NCBI GenBank assembly: GCA_017353855.1
Contig: JAFMSA010000177.1
Span: 1 to 7,677, forward strand
Reading direction: 5' to 3'
Source of the DNA: Alphaproteobacteria bacterium
GTDB taxonomy: Bacteria > Pseudomonadota > Alphaproteobacteria > ATCC43930 > CGMCC-115725
DNA length: 7,677 nt
Shown here piece by piece: positions 1 through 6,753 of this stretch. Within the stretch, counting starts at the first letter, position 1. The number at the start of each line of letters is the position of its first letter. The notes below the pieces were generated by a model. The model searched no databases and was not told the origin of the DNA. It saw nothing but the letters and a program-made list of their open reading frames with translations. Both the position numbers and the translations under genes were made by a program.

Positions 1-230
1 CGGCATTTGCGGGGATTTCACCAGATCGGCCGTTGATCTAGGGCCGCGGTGGCGCATAAGGGGCTCAGGGCACTGGCAATCAGCGCGCTTTCTGACAGGC
101 CTCGCGTCTACCGTCGATGTGCTAGCGCTCTCGTGACCGTCGCGATCAGGATCGGCGCGGTTTGCTGCCAGGACCCGAAGGTCGAGGTCGCGCACCCCGC
201 ACCGGGCTGACAAGTCAGGTTGATTCGGCG
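1..230. other. Upstream flank, no recognisable gene
   Basis: No convincing coding region is visible. On the + strand one frame is open from the left edge to a TGA at 34-36, and another to a TGA at about 137-139; either could be the tail of a gene cut by the edge, but I recognise neither. The stretch leads into the promoter region of the response-regulator gene. Confidence 0.4.
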
Positions 231-233
231 TTA

Positions 234-257
234 CCTAAAACTGCCTTAAACTAAGCA
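234..257 (+). promoter_or_regulatory. Operator-like box upstream of the response regulator
   Basis: The 18-mer CCTAAAACTGCCTTAAAC (234-251), followed by TAAGCA, matches the box upstream of the ABC operon (6627-6644, minus strand) at 15 of 18 positions. Both carry AAGCA just downstream, allowing a one-base gap. It contains CTAA and TTAA half-sites 11 bp apart, one helical turn, as expected for a tandem OmpR/PhoB-family dimer and similar to TTAA-based PmrA/QseB boxes. It ends 39 nt before the GTG start at 291. The repeat is seen directly; the role in autoregulation is inferred. I could not place -35 and -10 elements with confidence. Confidence 0.65.
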
Positions 258-290
258 AGGCTCAATACCCGGGCGAGCGGAGACGAGCCA

Positions 291-969
291 GTGCGGCTGT
301 TGATAATTGAGGACGAAGAGCGGCTCTCGGGCATTCTGAAATCGTGGCTCGGGGGCGCGGGGTTTACCGTCGATGTTGCCGGGTCGGCAACGGGCGCCAA
401 TGCTGCGGTCGAGCTCATCAACTATGATGCGGTGGTTCTCGATCTCGGGCTCCCCGACGGTGATGGGCTTGCGGTCCTGGCGGCCGCCCGCCGTACGGGA
501 AAAGCGCTTCCGATCCTGATCCTTACAGCGCGAGATGCGGTTGAGGACCGGGTTGCCGGCCTAGATGCCGGTGCCGATGACTATCTGACCAAGCCCTTCG
601 CGATGAGCGAACTGATCGCACGGATCAAGGCGCCTGTTGCGCCGTCCCGGCGGCGTTCTCGGAATCACGCTCCAGGCAGGCAATCTCAGCCTCGATACCA
701 TCGGGCGGGAGCTGTCGGTCGCCGGAACCCCGGTGTGGATATCCCGCCAGGAGCTGGCAATGCTCGAGCAGATGATGCGACGGTTCGGACGCATCGTTCC
801 AAAGGCCGTCCTCGAGGAGAAACTTTACGGGATCGATGAGGAGCCGGATTCGAACACGATCCCGGTCCATTCCGCCACCTCCGGCGACAGCTGGAAGCGG
901 CGAGGTCCAGCTTGGTAATCCACACGATCCGTCGGGGTTGGCTACATCCTCGTCGAGAACAAGGAATGA
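291..969 (+). pseudogene. OmpR/QseB-type response regulator, broken by three indels
   Basis: The GTG start at 291 has a GGAG ribosome site at 279-282. Residues 1-113 are a complete receiver domain: acidic pair E7-D8, phosphoacceptor D51 (VVLDLGLPDGDG), T79 and K101 (YLTKPF). Homology then changes frame. An extra C near 633-634 moves it to the next frame (LLRRPGGVLG). A missing base after the CAT at 868-870 moves it back (RHLRRQLEAA). An extra base near 933-937 moves it again (GVGYILVENKE, stop TGA 967-969). Corrected, the product is about 225 aa, normal for the family, with a winged-helix DNA-binding domain (LYGIDEEPDSNTIPVH then RHLRRQL) of the QseB/PmrA/TctD kind. As written, translation gives the receiver plus a nonsense tail ending at 839. 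True decay or poor sequence quality are both possible; the kinase just downstream is clean. It is the likely partner of that kinase and the likely binder of the shared box. Confidence 0.85.
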
Positions 970-2330
970 CCCGCCGAATCAGGTCGCTCCAGCTTCGGCT
1001 GACGCTCGAGCTCGCTGCGCTGTTCTTCCTCGCGAGTTGCCTCGCCGTTGGCGGGCTGCTTCATAGCGCCTATCGGACCGCCGGCACTCTGACCAATCGC
1101 GAGCTCGCGCTGCGTGCCGAGGATTTGGCTCGATATGTCTCGCCCGCCGCAGCCGGAAAGCTGCGCTTCGACCTTCCCCCGGATCTGAAACAGTCCTACG
1201 ACGCAGCGGCGCAACGGTCGGTGTTTGCGATCCGAGACAAGGACGGGCACCTCATCGAGGCCTCGACACCCGAGCTTGGCGCGGTGATCGAGAGATGGCC
1301 GCTGGCCGATTCCGAACCGAGCTTTTTCCAGCTAACGGGCTTCGGGGCCTCAGGACAAGATTATTCCGGCGTAAGCGTGCTGCTCGACAGCACCGCCGGA
1401 CCGCTTTCGGTGACGGTAGCGGAGGTTTCGGGCGGGGACCAGTTGGTCCATGCGATGCTCCGGGAGTTCGTCTTCGATGTCGCCTGGTATGTTCCGCTAT
1501 TCATTGCGATGGTCTTGCTGTTGGCCATCTACAGCGTCCGGCGCAGCGTTCGTCCGTTGCGCGCGGCATCCGCTGAGGCGAGCAATATCGGGCCGGGGTC
1601 GATCTCGATCCGACTGCCTGAGGCCGACGTGCCGAGCGAGGCTTTGCCGCTCGTGCTCGCGGTCAATCGTGCGCTCGATCGCCTGGAGCAGGGTTTCGCC
1701 GTCCAGCGCCAGTTTACCGCCAATGCCGCTCATGAGTTGCGCACGCCTCTGACTATCATTACCGCGCGGCTCGATAGCTTCGAGGGTAACGGTCAATTTT
1801 CAGCACTGAGACAAGAGGTCGGGCGGATGAACCGACTCGTCGAGCAGCTTCTCTGCGTCGCTCGTCTTGATTCGATCGCGCTCGATGTCTCCTCACCGGT
1901 CGATTTGCGTCAGATTGCGGAGGAGGTGGTCGGCTCAATGGCGCACCTGGCGTTGGCTGGCGGTCGCTCGATCGCGCTGACCGGTGCCGAACGTCCGGTG
2001 CGAATTACCGGGAATGCAGACGCGATCGCAGATGCACTCCGCAACCTTATTGAAAACGCGTTGGCGCATACACGGCCCGGGACCGAAGTGATCGTCGAGG
2101 TCGGCAGTGAGGGTGTGCTCAGCGTTCTGGATAGTGGGCCGGGCATACCAGTCCACGACCGGCCGCGCATCTTCGACCGGTTCTGGCGTGGCAAGGGCGC
2201 GCGAAGTGAGGGCGCCGGGCTTGGCCTGGCGATCGTCATGGAAATCGTTCGAGCCCACGGCGCCAGCGTCGCTGTAAGCGATCGCAGCCCATGCGGGGCA
2301 CGGTTCGATCTCAGGTTTCAGCCAGCCTGA
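966..2330 (+). CDS. Membrane sensor histidine kinase, QseC/PmrB-like
   Basis: Intact 454-aa inner-membrane kinase that should autophosphorylate and pass phosphate to the adjacent regulator. The ATG at 966 overlaps the frame-corrected regulator stop (ATGA), which fixes the start; the frame is open further upstream, but that part is regulator sequence. Order: transmembrane helix about 13-35, periplasmic sensor about 36-170, second helix about 172-191, short HAMP linker about 190-245, DHp domain with H-box FTANAAHELRTPLT and phospho-accepting His256, then the catalytic ATPase domain: N-box NLIENALAHT (360-369), G1 DSGPGI (from 389), F-box FDRFWRG and G2 GAGLGLAIV (from 416). All catalytic motifs are present. 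The periplasmic domain has no cysteine pair or histidine cluster that names a ligand, and I could not identify a PmrB-style ExxE iron motif in it, so the signal is unknown. No broken codons are seen, in contrast to the regulator. Confidence 0.93.
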   Translation: MTRRIRSLQLRLTLELAALFFLASCLAVGGLLHSAYRTAGTLTNRELALRAEDLARYVSPAAAGKLRFDLPPDLKQSYDAAAQRSVFAIRDKDGHLIEASTPELGAVIERWPLADSEPSFFQLTGFGASGQDYSGVSVLLDSTAGPLSVTVAEVSGGDQLVHAMLREFVFDVAWYVPLFIAMVLLLAIYSVRRSVRPLRAASAEASNIGPGSISIRLPEADVPSEALPLVLAVNRALDRLEQGFAVQRQFTANAAHELRTPLTIITARLDSFEGNGQFSALRQEVGRMNRLVEQLLCVARLDSIALDVSSPVDLRQIAEEVVGSMAHLALAGGRSIALTGAERPVRITGNADAIADALRNLIENALAHTRPGTEVIVEVGSEGVLSVLDSGPGIPVHDRPRIFDRFWRGKGARSEGAGLGLAIVMEIVRAHGASVAVSDRSPCGARFDLRFQPA

Positions 2331-2397
2331 TCCGAGTGTTTCGAGACCTCGCTACTGCGAAAATTTCTTACGGTGCGAAATGCAGGAGGGAGCTAGA

Positions 2398-2667
2398 ATG
2401 GAGCGCGAATTGCCCTTGGCCGTCCACTGGATAGGGCGGCGTACCGCACTGGAGATGTGCTTCGGCCTGGTGTTGGCGCCCCGCATAGCTTCGGCTTGGT
2501 GCCGCTCCCATGTGATACAGCAGCGCAATGCCGTGATCGTGGAGGTGTTGGTTAAAGACAGTTTTTGCGGGATTGATTTCATCGGGTCTTCGCAGGATAG
2601 ATCGCTCCAATCGGCTAGAGCTGTTCAAAGCTGGTGTGCGGCACACCTGGCGGTCGCCAAACCTTGA
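2398..2667 (+). CDS. Doubtful small ORF, possible Tat-type exported protein
   Basis: An 89-codon ORF 67 nt after the kinase stop. The ATG at 2398 follows a good ribosome-site stretch (AGGAGGGAG, about 2384-2392). The N-terminus has twin arginines and a hydrophobic run ending in Ala (RRTALEMCFGLVLAPRIASA), which resembles a Tat signal peptide. The rest (about 50 residues, including three Cys) matches no family I know and may be out of frame with an older, longer gene. A similar-sized antisense ORF covers the same bases, and an operator-like motif lies inside it at 2551-2568. The ribosome site and signal-like N-terminus argue for a gene; the unrecognised body and its neighbours argue against. 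An in-frame ATG at 2380 is an alternative start but lacks a good ribosome site. Confidence 0.3.
   Translation: MERELPLAVHWIGRRTALEMCFGLVLAPRIASAWCRSHVIQQRNAVIVEVLVKDSFCGIDFIGSSQDRSLQSARAVQSWCAAHLAVAKP
2551..2568 (-). promoter_or_regulatory. Third operator-like match between the convergent operons
   Basis: Read on the minus strand this is GCAAAAACTGTCTTTAAC. It matches the ABC-operon box at 15 of 18 positions and the regulator box at 14 of 18, keeping the core AAAACTGTCTT. It points away from the ABC operon, and no convincing minus-strand gene starts just beyond it. It could be a relic promoter, a decoy or remote site, or chance. Binding is untested. Confidence 0.35.
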
Positions 2668-2692
2668 TCCAAGACCGCTTTTGTTCCGGGCG

Positions 2693-2711
2693 ATTTCTGT
2701 TAGCCAGAAAT
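2693..2711. repeat. Short hairpin in the convergent intergenic region
   Basis: Perfect 7-bp inverted repeat ATTTCTG/CAGAAAT with a 5-nt loop (TTAGC), flanked on both sides by a direct GGGCG. On the + strand a CCTTTT run begins about 7 nt after the stem. The stem is AT-rich and the T-run is offset, so it is at best a weak terminator for the kinase operon. Confidence 0.35.
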
Positions 2712-2747
2712 GGGCGTCCTTTTAAATTCCCGGATCTTTCGAGTTTG

Positions 2748-2764
2748 GAGCGCGGTCGGCGCTC
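2748..2764. terminator. Possible terminator hairpin beyond the ABC operon
   Basis: GAGCGC and GCGCTC form a perfect 6-bp GC-rich stem around a 5-nt loop (GGTCG). It lies 48 nt past the ATPase stop on the minus strand, between two operons that converge, where a terminator is expected. No T-tract follows directly on either strand, so intrinsic termination is only a guess from position and stem. Confidence 0.3.
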
Positions 2765-2811
2765 GTAGGTCAGTCAGGTTTTGCTGCGTCATCGAGCACC
2801 TGCTGATGCGG

Positions 2812-3519
2812 CTAGGTCCGTTGGCTCACCGACGATGTCTGTTTCCGTTCCATTATCATCAATGACCCCGTTCGAATTTCGAAGACTCGATCAGCCGGGC
2901 CGATCATCTCACGGTCGTGAGCCACTAGGAGCATGGTCTTGCCTCGCTGGCGACACGCATCCGACAGCAGTACGATGATCTTGTGAGCGGTCTCGTCATC
3001 GAGATTGCCGATCGGCTCGTCAGCCAGTATTAGCGGAGGGTCATTGACGAGAGCCCGGGCAATCGCAACGCGCTGCTGCTCGCCACCGCTCAATTGCGAT
3101 GGCCGGTGGCTGCGGCGATCGCTCAGCCCGACGGCCTCAAGCAGCTCGACGGCGCGGCGGTCATTCGACTGCCGCCGCGCAACCATCGGCAGCAGAATGT
3201 TTTCGAGTGCGGTGAGCTGCGGGAGCAGATTGTAGGACTGGAAGACCATTCCTACACGTTCGTTGCGGAATCCGGCTGCAGCAGTGCGCGACAGACGAGT
3301 GACGTCTAGCCCGTCGACGAGAATGTCTCCGTGATCGGGCCGGTCCAGCGCTGCGACGAGATTGAGAAGGGTCGTTTTTCCCGACCCTGAGGGGCCAACC
3401 AGAAGCACCAGCTCGCCCTGCGATACCTCGAACGACACGTTCTGTAGGGCCGTAATCGACTGCCGGCCTCGCCAATAGGTTTTCGAGACCGAGCGAAGGA
3501 CAATCGAAGGCCTCGTCAT
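2812..3519 (-). CDS. ABC transporter ATPase, MacB/LolD type
   Basis: A 235-aa cytoplasmic nucleotide-binding subunit that should power the two permeases encoded just upstream. All ABC motifs are present: Walker A GPSGSGKTT (42-50), Q-loop Gln94 (MVFQSYNLLP), signature LSGGEQQR (143-150), Walker B LILADEP (163-169) with catalytic Glu168, D-loop GNLDDET and H-loop His201. The spacing and the text around the Q-loop are typical of the MacB/LolD/FtsE group, which works with FtsX-fold permeases. The ATG at 3519 is preferred over an in-frame upstream start at 3570. It overlaps the permease stop (ATGA, 3516-3519), follows a purine-rich GAGGAGCGAGG, and gives the usual family N-terminus. It is the last gene of the operon, translationally coupled to the permease. 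The C-terminal 15 residues are polar and unconserved. Confidence 0.95.
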   Translation of the reverse strand: MTRPSIVLRSVSKTYWRGRQSITALQNVSFEVSQGELVLLVGPSGSGKTTLLNLVAALDRPDHGDILVDGLDVTRLSRTAAAGFRNERVGMVFQSYNLLPQLTALENILLPMVARRQSNDRRAVELLEAVGLSDRRSHRPSQLSGGEQQRVAIARALVNDPPLILADEPIGNLDDETAHKIIVLLSDACRQRGKTMLLVAHDREMIGPADRVFEIRTGSLMIMERKQTSSVSQRT

Positions 3520-4769
3520 CCTCGCTCCTCTGAAAGAGTGGCCGCGACAGAGCGTCGACGCACCTGCCACGCGGTAGGCCCAATGCCCAGCCCCAAGATC
3601 GCCAGCGCTATACCTGCCATCACCGCCACGATCAGTGCATCGAATCTGGGCTCGATCGTACCCAGTTCGGCCATCAACGACGGCATCGCGAACTGCCTGG
3701 GAGCAGACGCGGCCGCCAGGAGACTGCCTAAGACCGCCGCAGCCGCCACCGTCGTGAGCCCAAAGAGAATGTCACTCATCGCGCTTTGCATAGGCCGAAA
3801 GCCGAGTGCGAGAAGCATAGCAGCTTGCCGTCGTCGATCTGCATAGACGTCATGAAGAAGATTGGCGCCGAACGACCCCGCCAGTACCGCGGTTGCCGCG
3901 CCTAGGGCAGTGAAGAGGGCGAGGGTCAATACGAAGTCCTGCACCTTTCGGCGAAATCGGCTGTAGCTTTCGGATACAAACACGCCCGGCTCCAGGCGAA
4001 AGGCTTCTCGCAATTGGCCGACAACGGCTGGGACAGCCTCAGGTGTGGGAGCGACGAGAAGGGCATCGGTCAATGTCGGCCGGGCGAAAATCTCCTCGCT
4101 CGTCCGCAGCGTCACGAAGACCCCGCTCGTCACCGAGCTCGATCCAGCGCTGAGGGCGGGGGCATCGACCGTGCGCGGCGGAGGATATCGGAGCTCCAGT
4201 CTATCGAGGATGCCGACCACCGTAAGGGTCAGGTCTTCACCGTCGGCCTTGCGGACAGGGAATGTCCCGCCGAGATCGACGCCGAGCGCCTTCGCGGAGG
4301 CTCGGTCGACAACGGCGACGGCGGCATCGTCACCACGCAGAAAGCGGCCTCGGTCAACCGAGAAGGTGCTGACCTGCGGTTCTTTTTCCGGGTCGATGCC
4401 GAAGATGTAGATATTGAGGAAGCTCTCACCGGAAACGACGTTGCGAAGAAAAGATTGGCGAGCGAGGACTGTGGCTTCCACAGCACCGAATTTGTCCGGA
4501 TCAATCAACGGCTCATAGACCGGCAGCATCAGCGGCGGCAAGTTGCCGCCTCGGGGTGTTTCAAACAAAGCCCGGTTGAACCGGCTCTTCACCTGTACGA
4601 CATCCGGCCGATCGTTTTGCGCGGTCCGCGCGATCGCGTCCCTGGCGCCTTGGATGACCATGAGCGAGCCGGCGACAATGGCGTTGGCAAGGATAAGAAT
4701 TGCCAATGCGATGATTGCCTCGAGACCCCGCCGGCCAAACCCCCCGAACACGAGCTTCACCCAAATCAT
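3516..4769 (-). CDS. FtsX/MacB-type ABC permease (second of pair)
   Basis: A 417-aa inner-membrane permease. Transmembrane helix 1 is at about 18-38 (ALAILILANAIVAGSLMVI), followed by a large periplasmic domain to about 275 and three C-terminal helices at about 279-299, 331-355 and 375-397. This is the four-helix MacB/FtsX plan. A cytoplasmic stretch DRRRQAAMLLALGFRP (about 311-326) matches the coupling region that contacts the ATPase. The tail WQVRRRSVAATLSEE resembles the family's arginine-rich end. The ATG at 4769 overlaps the stop of the preceding permease (ATGA, 4766-4769); the open frame upstream of it has no membrane-protein character and is shadow sequence. The protein probably pairs with the 4766-6151 product as a heterodimer. 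MacB-type systems usually move substrate by periplasmic conformational change rather than through a channel. The substrate is unknown. Confidence 0.9.
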   Translation of the reverse strand: MIWVKLVFGGFGRRGLEAIIALAILILANAIVAGSLMVIQGARDAIARTAQNDRPDVVQVKSRFNRALFETPRGGNLPPLMLPVYEPLIDPDKFGAVEATVLARQSFLRNVVSGESFLNIYIFGIDPEKEPQVSTFSVDRGRFLRGDDAAVAVVDRASAKALGVDLGGTFPVRKADGEDLTLTVVGILDRLELRYPPPRTVDAPALSAGSSSVTSGVFVTLRTSEEIFARPTLTDALLVAPTPEAVPAVVGQLREAFRLEPGVFVSESYSRFRRKVQDFVLTLALFTALGAATAVLAGSFGANLLHDVYADRRRQAAMLLALGFRPMQSAMSDILFGLTTVAAAAVLGSLLAAASAPRQFAMPSLMAELGTIEPRFDALIVAVMAGIALAILGLGIGPTAWQVRRRSVAATLSEERG

Positions 4770-6151
4770 GCGGTGTCCCGGAGTAGTTCTGCAGGAAGCC
4801 GCCATAATGGCCAGAGGAGGACGGGCAGCGCGGCGAGCCCCGCGGCAGTCGTGGCAAGGCCGGCGGCGGTAATCAATGACGTCGTCGACCACGCCGGCAG
4901 CAAGACGGCAACCAGCGCGGCAATTGCGACGCCGCCGATCAGGACAAGAACAAGCTGCAGTCCGTAGTAGGCCAAGATTTGTGCAGGGGCGAAGCCGAGC
5001 GCTTGCAGTACCCCGTAGTCGCGCCAGCGGGTAATGACAGTCTGCACTTGTAGACCAGCTGTGCCGATAGCGACGAGCGTGAGCAACAAGGCGATAAAAA
5101 ACGCGCCGCCGGTGCCGATCTTCTTCTGCTCGTTGAGCGCCACGCGAAAGTTGTTCTTCTCTGGAAGCCTCAAGCAAAACGATCTGGTACTCTGTCCATC
5201 GCAGGCCTGCTCGAGACCGCGTTGAAGGAGCAACCTCTCCGCTGCGGCCTCGGCGACCGGCACGTCGGCAAGGGAGTTCGCCCGGACGACAAGCTGGTGT
5301 CGTCCCGGCAGGCGCGCAGGCGCAACTCCCTGGCGGGCGAGTTCAGTCCGGATTGACGAGAGGAAGCCGCGGAACACCTCAACGTTCAAGACAATCGGCA
5401 GCGCGGTGGGGCCAGTACCGGTGTCTTCGGAGCGGACGGTCAAGACATCCTGACCTCGCGAATTGAACCGCCAGAATGGATTGAACCGGCCCTGGTCCGG
5501 TCCGACGAGGTCGAATGTACCGCTCAGGCGAAGGCCGTCGAAGCGTTGCACGATTGGTTCTTTGCCGCCGGTGTAAACGAGCTCGACGATAGCGTCGGTC
5601 CCCGGCTGCACGCCGACATAGTCCGCCACGCCGGAGGGGATGCGGACCTCATGTGGGCCGGGTGCTCGTGCCACCCCGCCGGTGGTGAGAAGCGGCATAC
5701 CCAGGACGGTCTCGGGCGCCTTCGGATTCGCGTCATGGAAATTAACGTAGTAGTCACGGGCGAGATCGAAATTTGGGTCCACCCCGAGCACATTGGTCCG
5801 CGCGCCGAGGTACTCCTGCTGTTGCTCGTTGCGAAACACTAGAAAAGAGGTGTCCGCCACGATCTCGCCGCCGATCCCGCTATAAGGCGCTTCCGCGGAG
5901 TTTACCGCACCAAGGCCTCGTGTAGAGCCCGCGAGGCTGTCGATCTCGTCGTCGGGAATTCCCGTGAGCTGGAACACGAAAGTCGCGGCACCGACTGCCT
6001 CGTAGGCCGCCAACACCTCGCCCCGGCGAAGTTCGATCTGGGTGGCGAAGAAGGCAACGGCGAGAACTGCCGGAGCGATCGCCAGCACCGCCAGGCCGGG
6101 CCGCGGCCAGGCGCGACCCAGATCGATGAGGGCGAGCCGCACGAGGCCCAA
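4766..6151 (-). CDS. FtsX/MacB-type ABC permease (first of pair)
   Basis: A 461-aa inner-membrane permease with the same plan as its downstream partner: one N-terminal helix (about 18-38), a large periplasmic domain (about 39-344), then three helices (about 349-369, 392-417 and 425-448). The coupling motif RWRDYGVLQALGFAP (from about 375) is the counterpart of the RxxEIGxLRALG stretch in MacB-like proteins. The periplasmic domain ends in a Cys pair, C317 and C326 (CDGQSTRSFC), which could form a disulfide. The start is uncertain. TTG at 6151 lies 11 nt after the stop of the secreted-protein gene, behind AGGTAGGG. GTG at 6142 would drop three residues and is also plausible. The stop overlaps the next gene's ATG. 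No HlyD/MacA adaptor or TolC-like channel is encoded in the window, so this is not a complete MacAB pump here. Confidence 0.9.
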   Translation of the reverse strand: MGLVRLALIDLGRAWPRPGLAVLAIAPAVLAVAFFATQIELRRGEVLAAYEAVGAATFVFQLTGIPDDEIDSLAGSTRGLGAVNSAEAPYSGIGGEIVADTSFLVFRNEQQQEYLGARTNVLGVDPNFDLARDYYVNFHDANPKAPETVLGMPLLTTGGVARAPGPHEVRIPSGVADYVGVQPGTDAIVELVYTGGKEPIVQRFDGLRLSGTFDLVGPDQGRFNPFWRFNSRGQDVLTVRSEDTGTGPTALPIVLNVEVFRGFLSSIRTELARQGVAPARLPGRHQLVVRANSLADVPVAEAAAERLLLQRGLEQACDGQSTRSFCLRLPEKNNFRVALNEQKKIGTGGAFFIALLLTLVAIGTAGLQVQTVITRWRDYGVLQALGFAPAQILAYYGLQLVLVLIGGVAIAALVAVLLPAWSTTSLITAAGLATTAAGLAALPVLLWPLWRLPAELLRDTA

Positions 6152-6162
6152 TACGGGACACC

Positions 6163-6582
6163 CTACCTGAGCTCCCGCACGATATCTTCGCGCAACTCTT
6201 CCAGCATGCCGGAAACGGTGGACTTCACCTCCTTTGCGGGCGCGCTCGCTTGTAATTTCTTACCGAGAGAGTCAAACATCAGCTGAGCCTCACGTGCTTC
6301 GCGCGCTGAAATGGCGGGCGCGACTTTGTTCCACGCTGATCTCGCTTCCTCGAACTTTGTCTGGGCTTCGGCCACGTTGCCCGAAGCGTAAGCGGTATCG
6401 ACCGAACGCAGCGAAGCCATCACTACATCAAGATCTTTGCGCCCCTGCGTCTTCTGTTGAGGTGTCGCTGCCGCGGCTGCGTCGGCACCAAACCATCCTT
6501 GGTTCGAAACCACCGATAATGCGCCGCTCAACGCAACCAGAGCGCAAATAGTGAAGCCATTGCGCATGCTGACCATCTTCAT
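6163..6582 (-). CDS. Small secreted helical protein, first gene of ABC operon
   Basis: A 139-aa protein I do not recognise by name. A Sec-type signal peptide is visible: basic start (MKMVSMRNG), hydrophobic core (ICALVALSGALSVV) and an Ala-rich end near 34-40. The mature part (about 100 aa) has no cysteine and is rich in Ala, Glu, Lys and Leu. It looks fully helical, with a repeated pattern (VDTAYASGNVAEAQTKFEEA, then SAWNKVAPAISAREAREAQ). The ATG at 6582 has an excellent ribosome site (AAGGAGG). It is the first gene after the shared operator and ends 11 nt before the first permease, so it is probably a periplasmic partner or substrate carrier of that transporter. The helical pattern faintly recalls periplasmic domains of FTR1-type iron permeases; this is weak and from memory. 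The coding call is firm, the function is not. Confidence 0.82.
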   Translation of the reverse strand: MKMVSMRNGFTICALVALSGALSVVSNQGWFGADAAAAATPQQKTQGRKDLDVVMASLRSVDTAYASGNVAEAQTKFEEARSAWNKVAPAISAREAREAQLMFDSLGKKLQASAPAKEVKSTVSGMLEELREDIVRELR

Positions 6583-6588
6583 GGATAT

Positions 6589-6595
6589 CCTCCTT
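6589..6595 (-). promoter_or_regulatory. Strong ribosome binding site of ABC operon
   Basis: AAGGAGG on the minus strand, 6 nt before the ATG at 6582. A full Shine-Dalgarno match, it fixes this start over the in-frame Met codons at positions 3 and 6 of the protein. Confidence 0.8.
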
Positions 6596-6621
6596 AGGCC
6601 AAGAATGCGCCGTTTTCGGGC

Positions 6622-6644
6622 TGCTTGTTTAAGACAGTTTTAAC
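6622..6644 (-). promoter_or_regulatory. Operator-like box upstream of ABC operon
   Basis: Read on the minus strand the box is GTTAAAACTGTCTTAAAC followed by AAGCA. It has two TTAA half-sites exactly 11 bp apart and near-identity to the box before the regulator gene (234-257). It ends 44 nt before the ATG of the secreted-protein gene, a placement matching the 39 nt at the regulator. The most likely reading is a binding site for the linked OmpR-family regulator, making the ABC operon its target. Activation or repression cannot be told, because no clear core promoter is visible next to it. Confidence 0.65.
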
Positions 6645-6753
6645 ACCAGTTGCTGACCGAGGGAGATTTCTTGCCGGTAAGAAGTAGTAGAGCTGCCGTC
6701 CGTCACCGAAACGAAGTCGCACGAATTCGGTCGCAGTCATATGTCGGGCGGGT

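Noticed and set aside
912..965. Upstream extension of the histidine kinase frame from a TTG at 912
   Set aside because: These codons coincide with the end of the regulator after its second indel (VIHTIR). The real kinase start is the ATG at 966 that overlaps the regulator stop.
2671..2685. AAGACCGCTTTTG as a further operator copy
   Set aside because: Only the central AAGAC and TTT agree with the motif; both TTAA half-sites are missing.
4014..4967. 317-codon open frame on the + strand
   Set aside because: It lies antisense across the junction of the two permease genes, whose frames carry clear membrane and FtsX-like features and an ATGA overlap. The + strand product has no recognisable domain; it is a GC-rich shadow frame.
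4770..5177. N-terminal extension of the second permease
   Set aside because: The open frame upstream of the ATG at 4769 encodes Arg/Cys-rich nonsense and runs antisense-free through the coding part of the preceding permease in another frame.
6594..6740. 48-codon minus-strand ORF (MTATEFVRLRFGDGRQ...)
   Set aside because: It has no ribosome site, spans the operator and ends inside the ribosome site of the ABC operon; no family recognised. Probably chance, though a remnant coding piece is not excluded.
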